From Bacillota bacterium (lineage in GTDB: Bacteria; Bacillota; Clostridia; Peptostreptococcales; Anaerovoracaceae): a stretch of DNA of 38,706 nucleotides. The notes beneath the pieces are model-generated. The model was not told the DNA's origin. It ran no database searches and saw only the letters and a list, made by a program, of their open reading frames with translations. Below are positions 1 to 8,339 of the stretch, in pieces. Every line of letters begins with the position of its first letter. Position 1 is the first letter of the stretch. Position numbers and translations under genes: made by a program. The stretch covers positions 1 to 38,706 of the forward strand of contig JAFPZZ010000054.1 in NCBI GenBank assembly GCA_017417045.1, in the 5' to 3' direction.

Positions 1-21
1 GTCTCTTACTGCGCCGTTCAT
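1..21 (-). CDS. Possible start of the next gene, rsmG by position (partial)
   Basis: An ATG on the minus strand at 21 opens a frame reading MNGAVRD to the window edge. An AAAGGA lies about 11 bases upstream and the preceding mnmG stops 41 bases away. In many Bacillota the 16S rRNA methyltransferase gene rsmG follows mnmG, so that is the positional guess. Seven codons cannot identify it. Confidence 0.3.
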
Positions 22-62
22 AGGCTTTTGCGTCCTTTCACTTGTGCCACAGCCGCCCTCTT

Positions 63-1943
63 TCATCTCTCGCGCCTCTTCTTTTCGAGCCATATCAGCA
101 GCACGTTTATATCGGCCGGAGAGACCCCGGAGATCCTCGACGCCTGTCCGAGCGAGGCTGGCCTTATCTTATCCAGCTTTTCAACGGCCTCGAGCCGGAG
201 GCTCTCTATAGCGGTATAGTCTATATCTTCAGGCAGCGCCATGCCTTCAAGCCTTTTGAAGCGCTCAATCTGGCTCTGCTGTTTATCTATGTATCCGGCG
301 TATTTTATCTGGACCTCGACCTTGGTCTTCACGTGACTGGGAAGCTCCGGCCTTCCGGGATCCGCGGGCGCGAGGCTCTCGTAGCTGAGCTCCGGCCTCT
401 TCATGAGCTCCGCGAGCGTGGTCCTGTTTTCGATTGGCGAGGATCCGAGCGATATGAGCAGGGGATCGATCTGCGCTGGCGTCAGCTCTGTCTCCTCCAG
501 CCGCTTCATCTCGGCCTCGTACTGGGCCTTCGACCTCAGGAAGCGCTCATACCTGGCGTCGTCCACGAGGCCTATGGCCCTGCCCTTTTCGGTGAGCCTA
601 AGATCGGCGTTGTCCTGCCTGAGCACGAGCCTGTATTCTGCTCTGGAGGTCATTATCCTGTAGGGCTCGTTCGTGCCCTTGGTAACGAGGTCGTCTATCA
701 GAACGCCTATATAGCTCTCGGAGCGGTCGAGCACGAAGGGCTCTCTGCCGTCCAGCCAGAGCGCGGCGTTTATGCCGGCCATGAGGCCCTGGGCGGCGGC
801 CTCCTCGTAGCCCGAGCTGCCGTTGAACTGACCTGCACAGAAAAGGCCCGCGATGCTTCTGTGCTCAAGGCTGAGCTTCAGATCCTGCGGATCTATGCAG
901 TCGTACTCTATGGCGTAGGCGCTGCGCACGAGGCGCACGTTCTCAAGCCCCGGGATGGTCCTGTAAAAAGCTAGCTGAACGTCCTCGGGCATGGAGCTGG
1001 ACATTCCCTGGAGGTACATCTCTTCAGTGGATAGCCCCTCCGGCTCTACGAAGAGCTGATGCCTCTCTTTTTCGGGGAAGCGGTCGAGCTTTGATTCTAT
1101 CGAGGGGCAATATCTGGGGCCTATGCCCTCGATATCGCCGCCGAAGAGGGCGGATCTGGAGAAATTCTCCCGTATTATGCGATGCGTCTCCGCGTTCGTG
1201 TAGGTCAGGTAGCACTTCTCCTGCTCTTTTTCCAGGCTGTCGTTCATGAAGGAGAAGGGAACGATCTCCTCGTCGCCCTCCTGTACCTGCATCTTTGAAA
1301 AGTCCAGGTCGCTCCTAAGGACCCTCGCAGGGGTACCCGTTTTGAAGCGCCTCATCGGAAGGCCCTTTTCTCTGAGCCTTGCGGCGAGCTCGGTCGAGGC
1401 GGACAGTCCGTTCGGTCCGCTCTCGAAGTTCGAATCTCCTATGAAGATCCTTCCTCCTAGGAAGGTGCCGGTCGCGATGACGACGGCGTCGCATTCATAG
1501 TATGCGTCGGTCCTGAGCAGGACTCCGCGCACCCTGCCGCCTTCAATGTCTATGTCCACGGCCTCGCCCTGCTTTAAGAGCAGGTTCTCCTGGCGCTCCA
1601 GGGCCCGCTTCATCTCGTCGTGGTAGCGCTGCTTGTCTGCCTGGGCTCTGAGCGAATGGACCGCAGGGCCCTTCGCGGTGTTCAGCATGCGGCTCTGGAT
1701 GAAGACCTTGTCTATCACGAGGCCCATCTGGCCTCCGAGAGCGTCTATCTCCCTGACCAGATGCCCCTTTCCCGTACCGCCTATGGCCGGATTGCAGAAC
1801 ATGTTCGCCACGGCCTCCAGGTTCATGGAGAGCACTAGCGTCTTCTTGCCCATCCTTGCCGCGGCGAGGGCGGCTTCGCAGCCCGCGTGGCCGGCTCCTA
1901 TTACGACGAGGTCGTATTTTTCCATCCTTTTGATCTCTGTCAT
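63..1943 (-). CDS. mnmG: tRNA uridine-5-carboxymethylaminomethyl modification enzyme MnmG (GidA)
   Basis: FAD-dependent enzyme that, complexed with MnmE, installs the (carboxymethyl)aminomethyl group on C5 of wobble U34 in certain tRNAs. The 626-residue product has full family length. It shows the N-terminal dinucleotide-binding motif GAGHAG (residues 16-21) and the family signature [13 protein letters not shown] (about 50-62). It lies 22 bases downstream of mnmE. The start is uncertain: an in-frame ATG at 1925 (Met7) would also give a normal N-terminus ([12 protein letters not shown]), and neither ATG has a well-placed Shine-Dalgarno sequence. The gene is intact, whereas its partner mnmE carries an internal stop, so the modification pathway may be half broken here, or the mnmE stop may be a sequence error. 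Confidence 0.97.
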   Translation of the reverse strand: MTEIKRMEKYDLVVIGAGHAGCEAALAAARMGKKTLVLSMNLEAVANMFCNPAIGGTGKGHLVREIDALGGQMGLVIDKVFIQSRMLNTAKGPAVHSLRAQADKQRYHDEMKRALERQENLLLKQGEAVDIDIEGGRVRGVLLRTDAYYECDAVVIATGTFLGGRIFIGDSNFESGPNGLSASTELAARLREKGLPMRRFKTGTPARVLRSDLDFSKMQVQEGDEEIVPFSFMNDSLEKEQEKCYLTYTNAETHRIIRENFSRSALFGGDIEGIGPRYCPSIESKLDRFPEKERHQLFVEPEGLSTEEMYLQGMSSSMPEDVQLAFYRTIPGLENVRLVRSAYAIEYDCIDPQDLKLSLEHRSIAGLFCAGQFNGSSGYEEAAAQGLMAGINAALWLDGREPFVLDRSESYIGVLIDDLVTKGTNEPYRIMTSRAEYRLVLRQDNADLRLTEKGRAIGLVDDARYERFLRSKAQYEAEMKRLEETELTPAQIDPLLISLGSSPIENRTTLAELMKRPELSYESLAPADPGRPELPSHVKTKVEVQIKYAGYIDKQQSQIERFKRLEGMALPEDIDYTAIESLRLEAVEKLDKIRPASLGQASRISGVSPADINVLLIWLEKKRRER

Positions 1944-1965
1944 GAGTAATATCGGGACGCTTTCC

Positions 1966-3363
1966 CTACTTTCCGAGGCAGAACCTTGCGAATACTTCGT
2001 TTATTATCTCGTCGCCTGCGGTCTCTCCGGTGATCTCCCCGAGAAGATCGAAGGCCGCGTGGACGTTGATCTCTATGAAATCGAGGGCGGCGGCGAGCTC
2101 TGTCTGCTCCACGGCCTGGGCTATCTCGCCCTGAGCTCTTCTTACGAGCTCTATATGCCTGGTGTTGCTGAGAAGGACGTCCTCGCTCCTTCTGAAGTCC
2201 TCTCCGAGAAGAACGCCTTCTATCGCGTCCTCGAGCTCCTCCATCCCGTCTCCCGTGGAAGCCGATATGACCGCCGCCGGGCTTCCGTCGTAGAGGCCGT
2301 TTTCCGGTTCTGTGACGAGGCCCGCGTCGCTCTTGTTTATGACTATGATGCGCCTGCGGCCGCGGCAGAGAGAGAGGAGCTCCTCATCCTCCGGCCCCGG
2401 CTCGCTGCTTCCGTCGAGTATCAGGAGCACGAGGTCGGCGCTGTCCATGGCGGCTTTGCTGCGCTCTATCCCCAGCATCTCGACCCTGTCCTCGGAGTGC
2501 CTTATCCCGGCGGTATCCACGAAGCTCACGCTGATGCCCCTAAGGCTCGCGCTCTCCTCCACGGTGTCCCTGGTGGTGCCGGGGATATCCGTGACTATGC
2601 TGCGCTCCTCCCTAAGGAAACGGTTTAAAAGCGAAGATTTTCAGACGTTCGGCCGCCCTATGAGGGCTATCTTCACGCCCTCGCGCATTATCTTGCCCTC
2701 TTCCGCAGAAGCCAGAAGCTCCAGCAGTTCATCGTTTATTGCCGATAAGCGCTTTCTGAGGTCATCGTACATGACTTCCTCGATATCCTCGTCGGGATAG
2801 TCCATGTTCACGCTCATGCTTACGAGCTCTTCGAGCAGCTCCGCCCGGATGGCCGAGATCCTCGAGGAAAGGCTTCCCTGCATCTGACTGAGGGCGAGCC
2901 CGTAGCCCGCCGAGCTCCTCGCGCTTATTAGGTCCATCACAGCCTCGGCCTGCGCCAGGTCCAGTCTGCCGTTTAGGAAGGCCCTCTTCGTGAACTCTCC
3001 CCTCTCCGCCGGCTCGGCGCCGCAGCGAAGGAGCAGGGCGAGTATCTCCCTGAGAGACATGAGGCTGCTGTGGCACTGTATCTCGACCACGTCTTCTCCC
3101 GTATAGCTGTGCGGGCCCGGCATGTAGACGCAGAGCGCCTCGTCGAGCACCCTGCCGTCCAAGGGATCGCAGATGTGGCCGTAGTGCATGTAGCGCGGGA
3201 TCAAAGACGCGGAGAGGCCTTCCTTAAGCGCGGCGCGCTCCTTTGCGGCGGGAACGAAAACGCGCAGCGCGATATCCCGGGCTTCCTCGCCCGAGATCCT
3301 TATGACTCCTATTCCAGCCTCTCCGTAGGCCGTTGATATCGCCGCTATCGTGTCGCCTTTCAT
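1966..3363 (-). pseudogene. mnmE: tRNA modification GTPase MnmE, interrupted by one in-frame TGA
   Basis: MnmE is a GTPase that works with MnmG on tRNA wobble uridine. The frame is continuous from the ATG at 3363 (AGAGGA just upstream; an in-frame ATG at 3381 is the alternative) to the stop at 1966, about 465 codons, the usual family length. The one defect is a TGA at 2641-2643 replacing the glycine codon of the P-loop: GRPNV-stop-KSSLLNRF. Everything after it is conserved and in frame: switch region DIPGTTRDT, G3 DTAG, G4 NKSD, and the C-terminal catalytic cysteine in FCLGK. One base (GGA to TGA) would explain it. Either a very recent nonsense mutation or a base-call error is likely; no frameshift is present. 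A re-start at the ATG at 2562 would give a fragment lacking the P-loop. Confidence 0.93.
2641..2643 (-). other. In-frame TGA at the P-loop glycine codon of mnmE
   Basis: Reading the minus strand, codons run AAC GTC TGA AAA TCT TCG, where the family has N-V-G-K-S-S. The reading frame is unchanged on both sides, so this is a substitution and not an indel. GGA to TGA needs one G to T change. Confidence 0.95.
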
Positions 3364-3391
3364 CTTTCCTCTGCTGTCCATCCCCCGGTAT

Positions 3392-3417
3392 AAAAAAGGC
3401 TGCCGGGTGGCAGCCTT
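3392..3417 (-). terminator. Rho-independent terminator after jag
   Basis: On the minus strand a 7-bp stem (GGCTGCC / GGCAGCC, 4-base loop) is followed by six T residues. It lies 6 bases past the jag stop and upstream of mnmE. It should end the rpmH-rnpA-yidD-yidC-jag transcript and leave mnmE-mnmG as a separate unit or one fed by read-through. Confidence 0.88.
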
Positions 3418-3422
3418 CAGTT

Positions 3423-4391
3423 CTATTTCTCGGGCTCTATGATCACCCTTCTGTACGGTTCCTTGCCTTCGCTCTTGGTGCTGACGCCCTCGTACTTCTG
3501 GAGAACGGAGTGTATGACCTTTCTTTCGTACGGGTTCATCGGCTCGAGCTTGACGCTTCTGCCGCTCTTTTTTGCCTTTTCGGCGAGGCGGACGGCGAGC
3601 TTTTCGAGAGTGAGCTCTCTCTTCTTGCGGTATCCTTCCGCGTCGATGATGGTGCGGATATACTTGCTCTGGCCCTTGTTGACCACGAGGCTGGTGAGAT
3701 ACTGCACGGAGTCGAGGGTCTGTCCCCTCTTTCCTATGACCGTTCCGCAGTCGGGGCCTTCGACCTCGACGTAGACGCAGCCCTCGCCGGAGTATACCTT
3801 GGCCTCGACGTCCAGTCCCATCTCCCTGAAGAGATCCTTGAGGAACTGGTTGGCCGGGTTCTCTTCGTCCGGCTGCAGGTCTTCGGGCTTTTCGCTCATG
3901 AGGCCGAGGTCTTCGAAGATGTAATCGATCTCCTCCTCTTCGGGCTCGGGCTTTCTCTGAGCCTTCTGCCTGCTCCTGCTCTTGCTTCTGCTCTTCGATG
4001 AAGGGCTCTTATCGCGCCTGTCCCTCCTGGAGCGCCTCTCTCCGGACGCGGGCTCCTCGCCCTCCTTCTCGGTGAAGTCGCTCTCTTCTTTGGGGAGCCT
4101 CCTCGGCTTGACGGTTTTTTCTTCCGCTGGCTTCTCGGAGGCCTCGCTCTTGGCGGACTTTTCGGCGCTCTCCGCCTTTTCCGGCTTTTCGGAAGACTCG
4201 GCCTTGGCGGGCTTTTCGGGAGCTATCTCCTCTACCCTGACCTTTGCGAGCTTCGAGCCGAATCCGAGGAAACCCCTGGACGGCTGCTCCAAAACGGTGA
4301 CCGTCACCTGGTCTCTCGTGAGCTTGAGGTCCTGCAGAGCGAGCTCGACCGCGATGTCGATGCTGTCGCCCCACTTTTCCGCAAATTTCAT
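3423..4391 (-). CDS. khpB: RNA-binding protein Jag/KhpB (Jag_N, KH and R3H domains)
   Basis: Cytoplasmic RNA-binding protein that in Gram-positives partners with KhpA and affects cell elongation and division. The 323-residue product has an N-terminal Jag_N domain (about 1-52, beginning KFAEKWGDSID), a long charged Lys/Glu/Ser-rich linker (about 53-180), a KH domain with the GxxG loop GKRG (221-224), and a C-terminal R3H domain ending RRVIIEPEK. The start at 4391 is set by AGGAGG four bases upstream; a longer frame to 4442 would run back into yidC. It follows yidC by 19 bases in the same operon. The linker is longer and more repetitive than in many homologues. Confidence 0.95.
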   Translation of the reverse strand: MKFAEKWGDSIDIAVELALQDLKLTRDQVTVTVLEQPSRGFLGFGSKLAKVRVEEIAPEKPAKAESSEKPEKAESAEKSAKSEASEKPAEEKTVKPRRLPKEESDFTEKEGEEPASGERRSRRDRRDKSPSSKSRSKSRSRQKAQRKPEPEEEEIDYIFEDLGLMSEKPEDLQPDEENPANQFLKDLFREMGLDVEAKVYSGEGCVYVEVEGPDCGTVIGKRGQTLDSVQYLTSLVVNKGQSKYIRTIIDAEGYRKKRELTLEKLAVRLAEKAKKSGRSVKLEPMNPYERKVIHSVLQKYEGVSTKSEGKEPYRRVIIEPEK

Positions 4392-4410
4392 TTGTCCTCC
4401 TGTATAGGGA

Positions 4411-5127
4411 CTACTTTGTATTGTCCTTCTTCTTCTTTTCAATGTTCTTCTTTGCTTCCTCCACGGCTGCCGCCTTGAAGTCCTCCTTTTTCCTCTTATT
4501 GGCCATGAACACGTTCTGCCCTATGGTAAAGAGATTTCCTACAGCCCAGTAGAGGGCGAGTCCCGCCGGGAAGCTCCTTCCCATGAGAAAGAGCATGACG
4601 GGGTAGAAGTACTTCATCATATTCATGCTGCTCATTGCACCGCCGGCGCTGCTCATCGCGGAAAAGGAAAAGTAGGTGGTAAGGCCCGCGAGTATGGGCA
4701 GTATCCAGTTGTCCGGCTGGCAGAGGTCAGGCACCCAGAGAAAACTCTCGTGGACAGCGATTATCATGGAGCTGTCCTGGATGTAGGAAAGAGGATCCCT
4801 GAGAAGCGCGAACAGACCCATGATGACGGGCATCTGTATGAGCAGGGGAAGGCAGCCTGAATAGGGATTGATCCCGTTCTTGTCGTAGAGCTCCTGTGTC
4901 TTGAGAGCCGCCGCGTTCCTGTCCCTTGCGTAGCGCTTGTTGATCTCCGCGATCTCCGGCTGGAGCGCGGCCATCTTTGCCTGCTGTTTGTTCTGATTCG
5001 CGTACATCGGGAGCATCGCTGCCCTGACGATTGCGGTCAGAATGATGATCGATATACCGTAGTTGCCGACGAGCTTGTATATCATCAGCATCAGGTATCC
5101 GATCGCCCTTGATAACAGTTTTATCAT
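4411..5127 (-). CDS. yidC: Membrane protein insertase YidC (Oxa1/SpoIIIJ type)
   Basis: Inserts membrane proteins independently of, or together with, SecYEG. The 238-residue protein has the Gram-positive form without a periplasmic domain. Several transmembrane segments are visible (for example 10-33, and later segments around the PVIMGLFALL and YFYPVMLFLMG stretches). The conserved arginine of the hydrophilic groove is at Arg35 (IVRAAMLPM), followed by the cytoplasmic coiled hairpin. The lysine-rich tail (EKKKKDNTK) is typical for ribosome contact. It starts close after the N-terminal helix and seems to lack the lipoprotein signal peptide of SpoIIIJ. It lies between yidD and jag in the conserved operon. 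Confidence 0.96.
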   Translation of the reverse strand: MIKLLSRAIGYLMLMIYKLVGNYGISIIILTAIVRAAMLPMYANQNKQQAKMAALQPEIAEINKRYARDRNAAALKTQELYDKNGINPYSGCLPLLIQMPVIMGLFALLRDPLSYIQDSSMIIAVHESFLWVPDLCQPDNWILPILAGLTTYFSFSAMSSAGGAMSSMNMMKYFYPVMLFLMGRSFPAGLALYWAVGNLFTIGQNVFMANKRKKEDFKAAAVEEAKKNIEKKKKDNTK

Positions 5128-5162
5128 TTGTTTCCTCTAATAAAACTAAAACGCGATCCCTG

Positions 5163-5372
5163 TCATGGTACGGGATCATAACCGCCGGGATTGCCCGGAT
5201 GACATCTCATTATGCGCTTTATGCCGAGATACGAACCCTTCATGGCGCCATATTTCTGCACTGCCTGTATGAAATATTCAGAGCATGTGGGCCTGAACCT
5301 GCAGTGCGCCCCTATGTAAGGGGATATGTTCACCTGATAGAGTTTTACGAAGAATATAAGGATCTGCTTCAT
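5163..5372 (-). CDS. yidD: Membrane protein insertion efficiency factor YidD
   Basis: Small membrane-associated protein that helps YidC-dependent insertion. The 69-residue product has an amphipathic/hydrophobic N-terminus (KQILIFFVKLYQ), the family core CRFRPTCSEY and the C-terminal block CHPGNPGGYDPVP. It lies 12 bases after rnpA and 35 bases before yidC, in its usual operon position. Confidence 0.96.
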   Translation of the reverse strand: MKQILIFFVKLYQVNISPYIGAHCRFRPTCSEYFIQAVQKYGAMKGSYLGIKRIMRCHPGNPGGYDPVP

Positions 5373-5384
5373 TTTCTGCTGGTC

Positions 5385-5726
5385 CTACGGGCGGCCGGCT
5401 ATTCCGGCTCTTGTGAGCGCGGTCTCGATAGATCTTTGCACATCCGCGCATTTCGCGTCCGCTATCGTATTTCTGGCTATAAATGCGATGTCATATCCTC
5501 CGGGAACGGGCATGTCCGATGTTCTGAAGGCTTCCTTCATGAGCCTTCTCGCCCTGTTGCGCTGTACGCTGTTCCCGACTTTCTTGCTGGCTATGAAAGC
5601 CTCTCTGCTGACAGACAAGCCGTTTTTCCTGTAGAGGATCACGACGCAGCGGCTTGCGGCAGATCGGGACCTGCCGTAGAGCTTGTCAAAATCCTCTTTG
5701 TTTTTCAGCGTGTCTATCTCATTCAT
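5385..5726 (-). CDS. rnpA: Ribonuclease P protein component
   Basis: Protein subunit of RNase P, which matures tRNA 5' ends together with the RNA subunit. The 113-residue product has the family core SVQRNRARRLMKEAFR, including the RNR motif, plus the hydrophobic KNGLSVSREAFIASKKVGN stretch. Its ATG overlaps the rpmH stop by one base (TAATG), so translation is probably coupled to rpmH, as is common for this gene pair. Confidence 0.97.
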   Translation of the reverse strand: MNEIDTLKNKEDFDKLYGRSRSAASRCVVILYRKNGLSVSREAFIASKKVGNSVQRNRARRLMKEAFRTSDMPVPGGYDIAFIARNTIADAKCADVQRSIETALTRAGIAGRP

Positions 5727-5863
5727 TAAGCAGAAAGTCTCTTTCTTCCCTTGAGCCTTCTTCTCTTGAGAACGTTTCTGCCGTTCTTGGTAGCCATTCT
5801 CTTGCGGAAACCGTGCTCCTTGCTCCTCTGGCCCTTCTTGGGCTGGAAAGTCATCTTGCTCAT
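5726..5863 (-). CDS. rpmH: 50S ribosomal protein L34
   Basis: Very basic 45-residue ribosomal protein. The translation begins [19 protein letters not shown] and continues with [13 protein letters not shown] and [13 protein letters not shown], a complete L34. A strong AAAGGAGG precedes the ATG by 9 bases. The stop codon shares one base with the rnpA start. A perfect promoter lies about 80 bases upstream inside the 3' end of recF, with a hairpin in the leader. Confidence 0.97.
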   Translation of the reverse strand: MSKMTFQPKKGQRSKEHGFRKRMATKNGRNVLKRRRLKGRKRLSA

Positions 5864-5908
5864 GGAATATATTCCTCCTTTCGGTGATGATAGACTGATG
5901 ATAACGAC

Positions 5909-5930
5909 AAAAACTCGTCCTTTGACGAGT
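5909..5930 (-). terminator. Hairpin with T-run in the rpmH leader (terminator or attenuator)
   Basis: On the minus strand ACTCGTC and GACGAGT form a 7-bp stem with a 4-base loop, followed by five T residues. It could terminate recF transcripts. It also starts only about 7 bases after the start predicted from the consensus promoter at 5944-5972, so it would be at the very 5' end of the rpmH mRNA. Confidence 0.6.
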
Positions 5931-5943
5931 GAGCCGCTTAGAA

Positions 5944-5972
5944 ATTATACTTACAAGAGCTTACTGTGTCAA
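5944..5972 (-). promoter_or_regulatory. Perfect sigma-A promoter for rpmH-rnpA-yidD-yidC-jag
   Basis: On the minus strand TTGACA (5967-5972) and TATAAT (5944-5949) are separated by exactly 17 bases. The predicted start is near 5937. The -35 box lies a few bases from the recF stop codon, inside its last codons. Confidence 0.92.
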
Positions 5973-7064
5973 CACTTTCCCGCCTTTGGCGACAAAGCTT
6001 TTTCCCTTTGGAAGCAGCCTCATCACCTCCGGATCTATCTCCGTGGCGGTGACGAATACCTGGACCTTTCGCATGGCCTCTATCAGGTATCTCTGTCTTC
6101 GCTGATCAAGCTCCGAAAGCACGTCATCCAGCAGCAGTATCGCGCTGCAGCCCGTTTCCTGTTTTATCAGGTCTATCTCCGCGAGCTTTATGGAGAGGGC
6201 CGCCGTGCGCTGCTGTCCCTGCGAACCGTATTGTCTGGTGTCTATGCCGTTTATTTCTATTTTAAGGTCGTCCTTGTGAGGACCGAAGCCCGTGAAGCCG
6301 CGCTGCATGTCGCTTTCGCGGCTCTCCTCGAGCTTTCTTTTGTAAATATCCTTCTTTTCAGCCAGATCCGCGCCCTCGGCTGCGGAAAAGCGGGTCTCGT
6401 ATTCTATACCGAGCTTTTCCTCGCCCGAGGATATCTCGAAATGTATAGAGGCGCATATGTCCCTGATCCTGCTGACGAAGCGCTCTCTTTCCTCTATTAT
6501 TCTAATTCCGTAATCCGCGAGGGATTCATCGAAGACCGCTATGAGGCTCTCGTCCCTGCAGCCCTGCTTGAACAGCATATTCCTCTGCTTAAGGACCTTT
6601 TTATAGCTTCCGAGGTCGCTGTAATAGACCGGTCTTATCTGGCAGAGCTCCCTGTCCATGAAACGGCGCCTGCTGTCCGGCCCGTCCTTTATTATCCTGA
6701 GGTCATCGGGGGAGAATACGACTATATATACTTTCTCCAGCAGGTCTACCGTCCTCTGGAGCTTGACCCCGTCGACTTTTATGAGCTTTCCTTCATTAGA
6801 GTAAGTTATCTCTATCTCTGTTTCTTTTTCGTCGTCGGAGATGACTTTTGCCCTGCTTAAGGCTGTCTCTCTTCCGAAGGCTATCATCTCGCGGTCACTG
6901 TTGGTGCGAAAAGACCTTCCGAGCCCCATCACGAAAAGACCCTCGAGTATGTTGGTCTTTCCCTTTCCGTTCTCACCTAGTATCAGGTTAAGTCCGGGAT
7001 CGAATTCAAGCTCGAGGTCTTCGTAGTTTCTGAAGTTTTTTAGATAAAGGCTCTGAAACCTCAT
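5961..7064 (-). CDS. recF: DNA replication/repair protein RecF
   Basis: SMC-like ATPase that loads RecA at gaps and stalled forks. The 367-residue product has the N-terminal LKNFRNYEDLELEF motif, Walker A GENGKGKTN (about 31-39), an ABC-type signature region around YGSQGQQRTAALS, and Walker B ILLLDDVLSELD. It follows dnaN by 22 bases. The small S4-domain gene (yaaA/rlbA) that often sits between dnaN and recF is absent. No good Shine-Dalgarno sequence is seen before the ATG, so translation may be coupled to dnaN. Its 3' end carries the rpmH promoter. Confidence 0.96.
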   Translation of the reverse strand: MRFQSLYLKNFRNYEDLELEFDPGLNLILGENGKGKTNILEGLFVMGLGRSFRTNSDREMIAFGRETALSRAKVISDDEKETEIEITYSNEGKLIKVDGVKLQRTVDLLEKVYIVVFSPDDLRIIKDGPDSRRRFMDRELCQIRPVYYSDLGSYKKVLKQRNMLFKQGCRDESLIAVFDESLADYGIRIIEERERFVSRIRDICASIHFEISSGEEKLGIEYETRFSAAEGADLAEKKDIYKRKLEESRESDMQRGFTGFGPHKDDLKIEINGIDTRQYGSQGQQRTAALSIKLAEIDLIKQETGCSAILLLDDVLSELDQRRQRYLIEAMRKVQVFVTATEIDPEVMRLLPKGKSFVAKGGKVLTQ

Positions 7065-7086
7065 AAAAGTGTTTGACCGCTGGTCA

Positions 7087-8193
7087 TTATACAGTCATTC
7101 TGACTGGGAGCACGAGATATACGAAGTCCTCGCCCTCAACAGGCTTGATGAGGCAGGCGGAATTGCTTCCCGTCATCTCGAAAGACATGCTCTCGTCGTC
7201 GACTGCTCTTAGGGTATCGATGATATATTTTGAATTGAAGCCGATGAGAAGGTCGCTTCCCTCAGTCTCGGCAAGCACGCTCTCGTTTACGTTTCCTTCC
7301 TCGCTTCTGGAATTGATCTTTATTATTCCGGGAAGGATGTTCATCTTTATTAGATTGTTCTTTCCTTCCTTGGCGAAAAGAGATGCTCTTTCTATGCTGC
7401 TCATGAGCTCTTCCCTTTCGACAGTGAATCTGGTCTTCCATTCCTTAGGAAGTATGCCTTCGTACGCTATAAATTCGCCTTCTAGCTGCCTTACGCTTAT
7501 CTTGGTACTGTCGTAGCGGAATCCGACCCTCTTAGGATCTATATTTATGACCACCTCTTCGCTTTCCTCAGCTTCGGCTATGAGCTTGCTCACGTCGTTC
7601 ATAAGAGAAGCGGGTATAACTATCTTTCCTTCTATACCGCTAAGAGCGTCTGTCCTGGCTATAGCCATCCTGAATCCGTCGAGAGCTACCATCTCCATGC
7701 CGTCGTTTTTGAACTTGAGAAGGCAGCCGGTCAGTATACCCTTCTTTTCATCTATGCTGGCTGCGAATGATGTCTTTCTTACGAGCTCGCATATCTCCTT
7801 TATATTGACGCTGCACTGATCTCCTTCCGCGGAATTTATGGTCTGGGGATATTCGTCAGCGGACATCGTGACTATCATAAATTCAGATCCGAGGCATACC
7901 AGCTTGAGATTGTCTCTCTCATCAGAGCTGAAGCTCATGAGAGAATTCGGAAGCCTTCTGACTATCTCGGATATCAGCCTCGCGTTTATGACGCAGGAAC
8001 CTTCTTCTGCGTCCTGAACAGGTATCCTGGTCTCTATGCTTATATCGAGATTAGACGATAAAAGTATTAGTTCACCGCCTTCAACCTTAAAAAGTATACC
8101 CTTTAGAATGGGAATGGTCGTTCTTGAAGAAACGGCTTTTATGACGGTATTTATAGCTTTGTTAAGAGCTTGCTGCGTGCAGGTGAATCTCAT
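7087..8193 (-). CDS. dnaN: DNA polymerase III sliding clamp, beta subunit
   Basis: Ring-shaped processivity factor for DNA polymerase III. The 368-residue product has the usual N-terminus MRFTCTQQALNKAI, the SSRTTIPILKGILF block, and ends in the typical YLVLPVRM stretch that forms the peptide-binding pocket. AAAGGAG lies 5 bases before the ATG. It lies downstream of dnaA with about 146 bases between them, which hold a cluster of DnaA-box-like sites, and is followed by recF. Confidence 0.97.
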   Translation of the reverse strand: MRFTCTQQALNKAINTVIKAVSSRTTIPILKGILFKVEGGELILLSSNLDISIETRIPVQDAEEGSCVINARLISEIVRRLPNSLMSFSSDERDNLKLVCLGSEFMIVTMSADEYPQTINSAEGDQCSVNIKEICELVRKTSFAASIDEKKGILTGCLLKFKNDGMEMVALDGFRMAIARTDALSGIEGKIVIPASLMNDVSKLIAEAEESEEVVINIDPKRVGFRYDSTKISVRQLEGEFIAYEGILPKEWKTRFTVEREELMSSIERASLFAKEGKNNLIKMNILPGIIKINSRSEEGNVNESVLAETEGSDLLIGFNSKYIIDTLRAVDDESMSFEMTGSNSACLIKPVEGEDFVYLVLPVRMTV

Positions 8194-8241
8194 TTCGGCT
8201 CCTTTATATTTATATATTTATCTTTTATTAATAATATGCTC

Positions 8242-8335
8242 GGTGCAAAAGTGCAAATCCGTATCCATGCATTGATTTTTAAAGGATAGTCTCTGTTCAA
8301 AACCTTTTGAAAGTTATGAACAGGTATGTTCAAAA
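8242..8335. promoter_or_regulatory. Second cluster of DnaA-box-like sites between dnaA and dnaN
   Basis: Five 9-mers resemble the sites in the main origin: reverse-strand copies at 8242-8250 (TTTTGCACC), 8250-8258 (ATTTGCACT), 8294-8302 and 8327-8335 (both TTTTGAACA), and forward TTATGAACA at 8314-8322. The last two form the palindrome GAACA-GGTA-TGTTC. In bipartite Bacillus-type origins a second box cluster also sits between dnaA and dnaN. The sites flank the likely dnaN promoter region. Confidence 0.5.
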
Positions 8336-8339
8336 GCTA

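Noticed and set aside
2641..2643. UGA recoded as glycine or selenocysteine in mnmE
   Set aside because: TGA acts as an ordinary stop in other genes of the window (for example mnmG), no other gene has internal TGA, and no selenocysteine insertion hairpin is evident; a point mutation or error is simpler.
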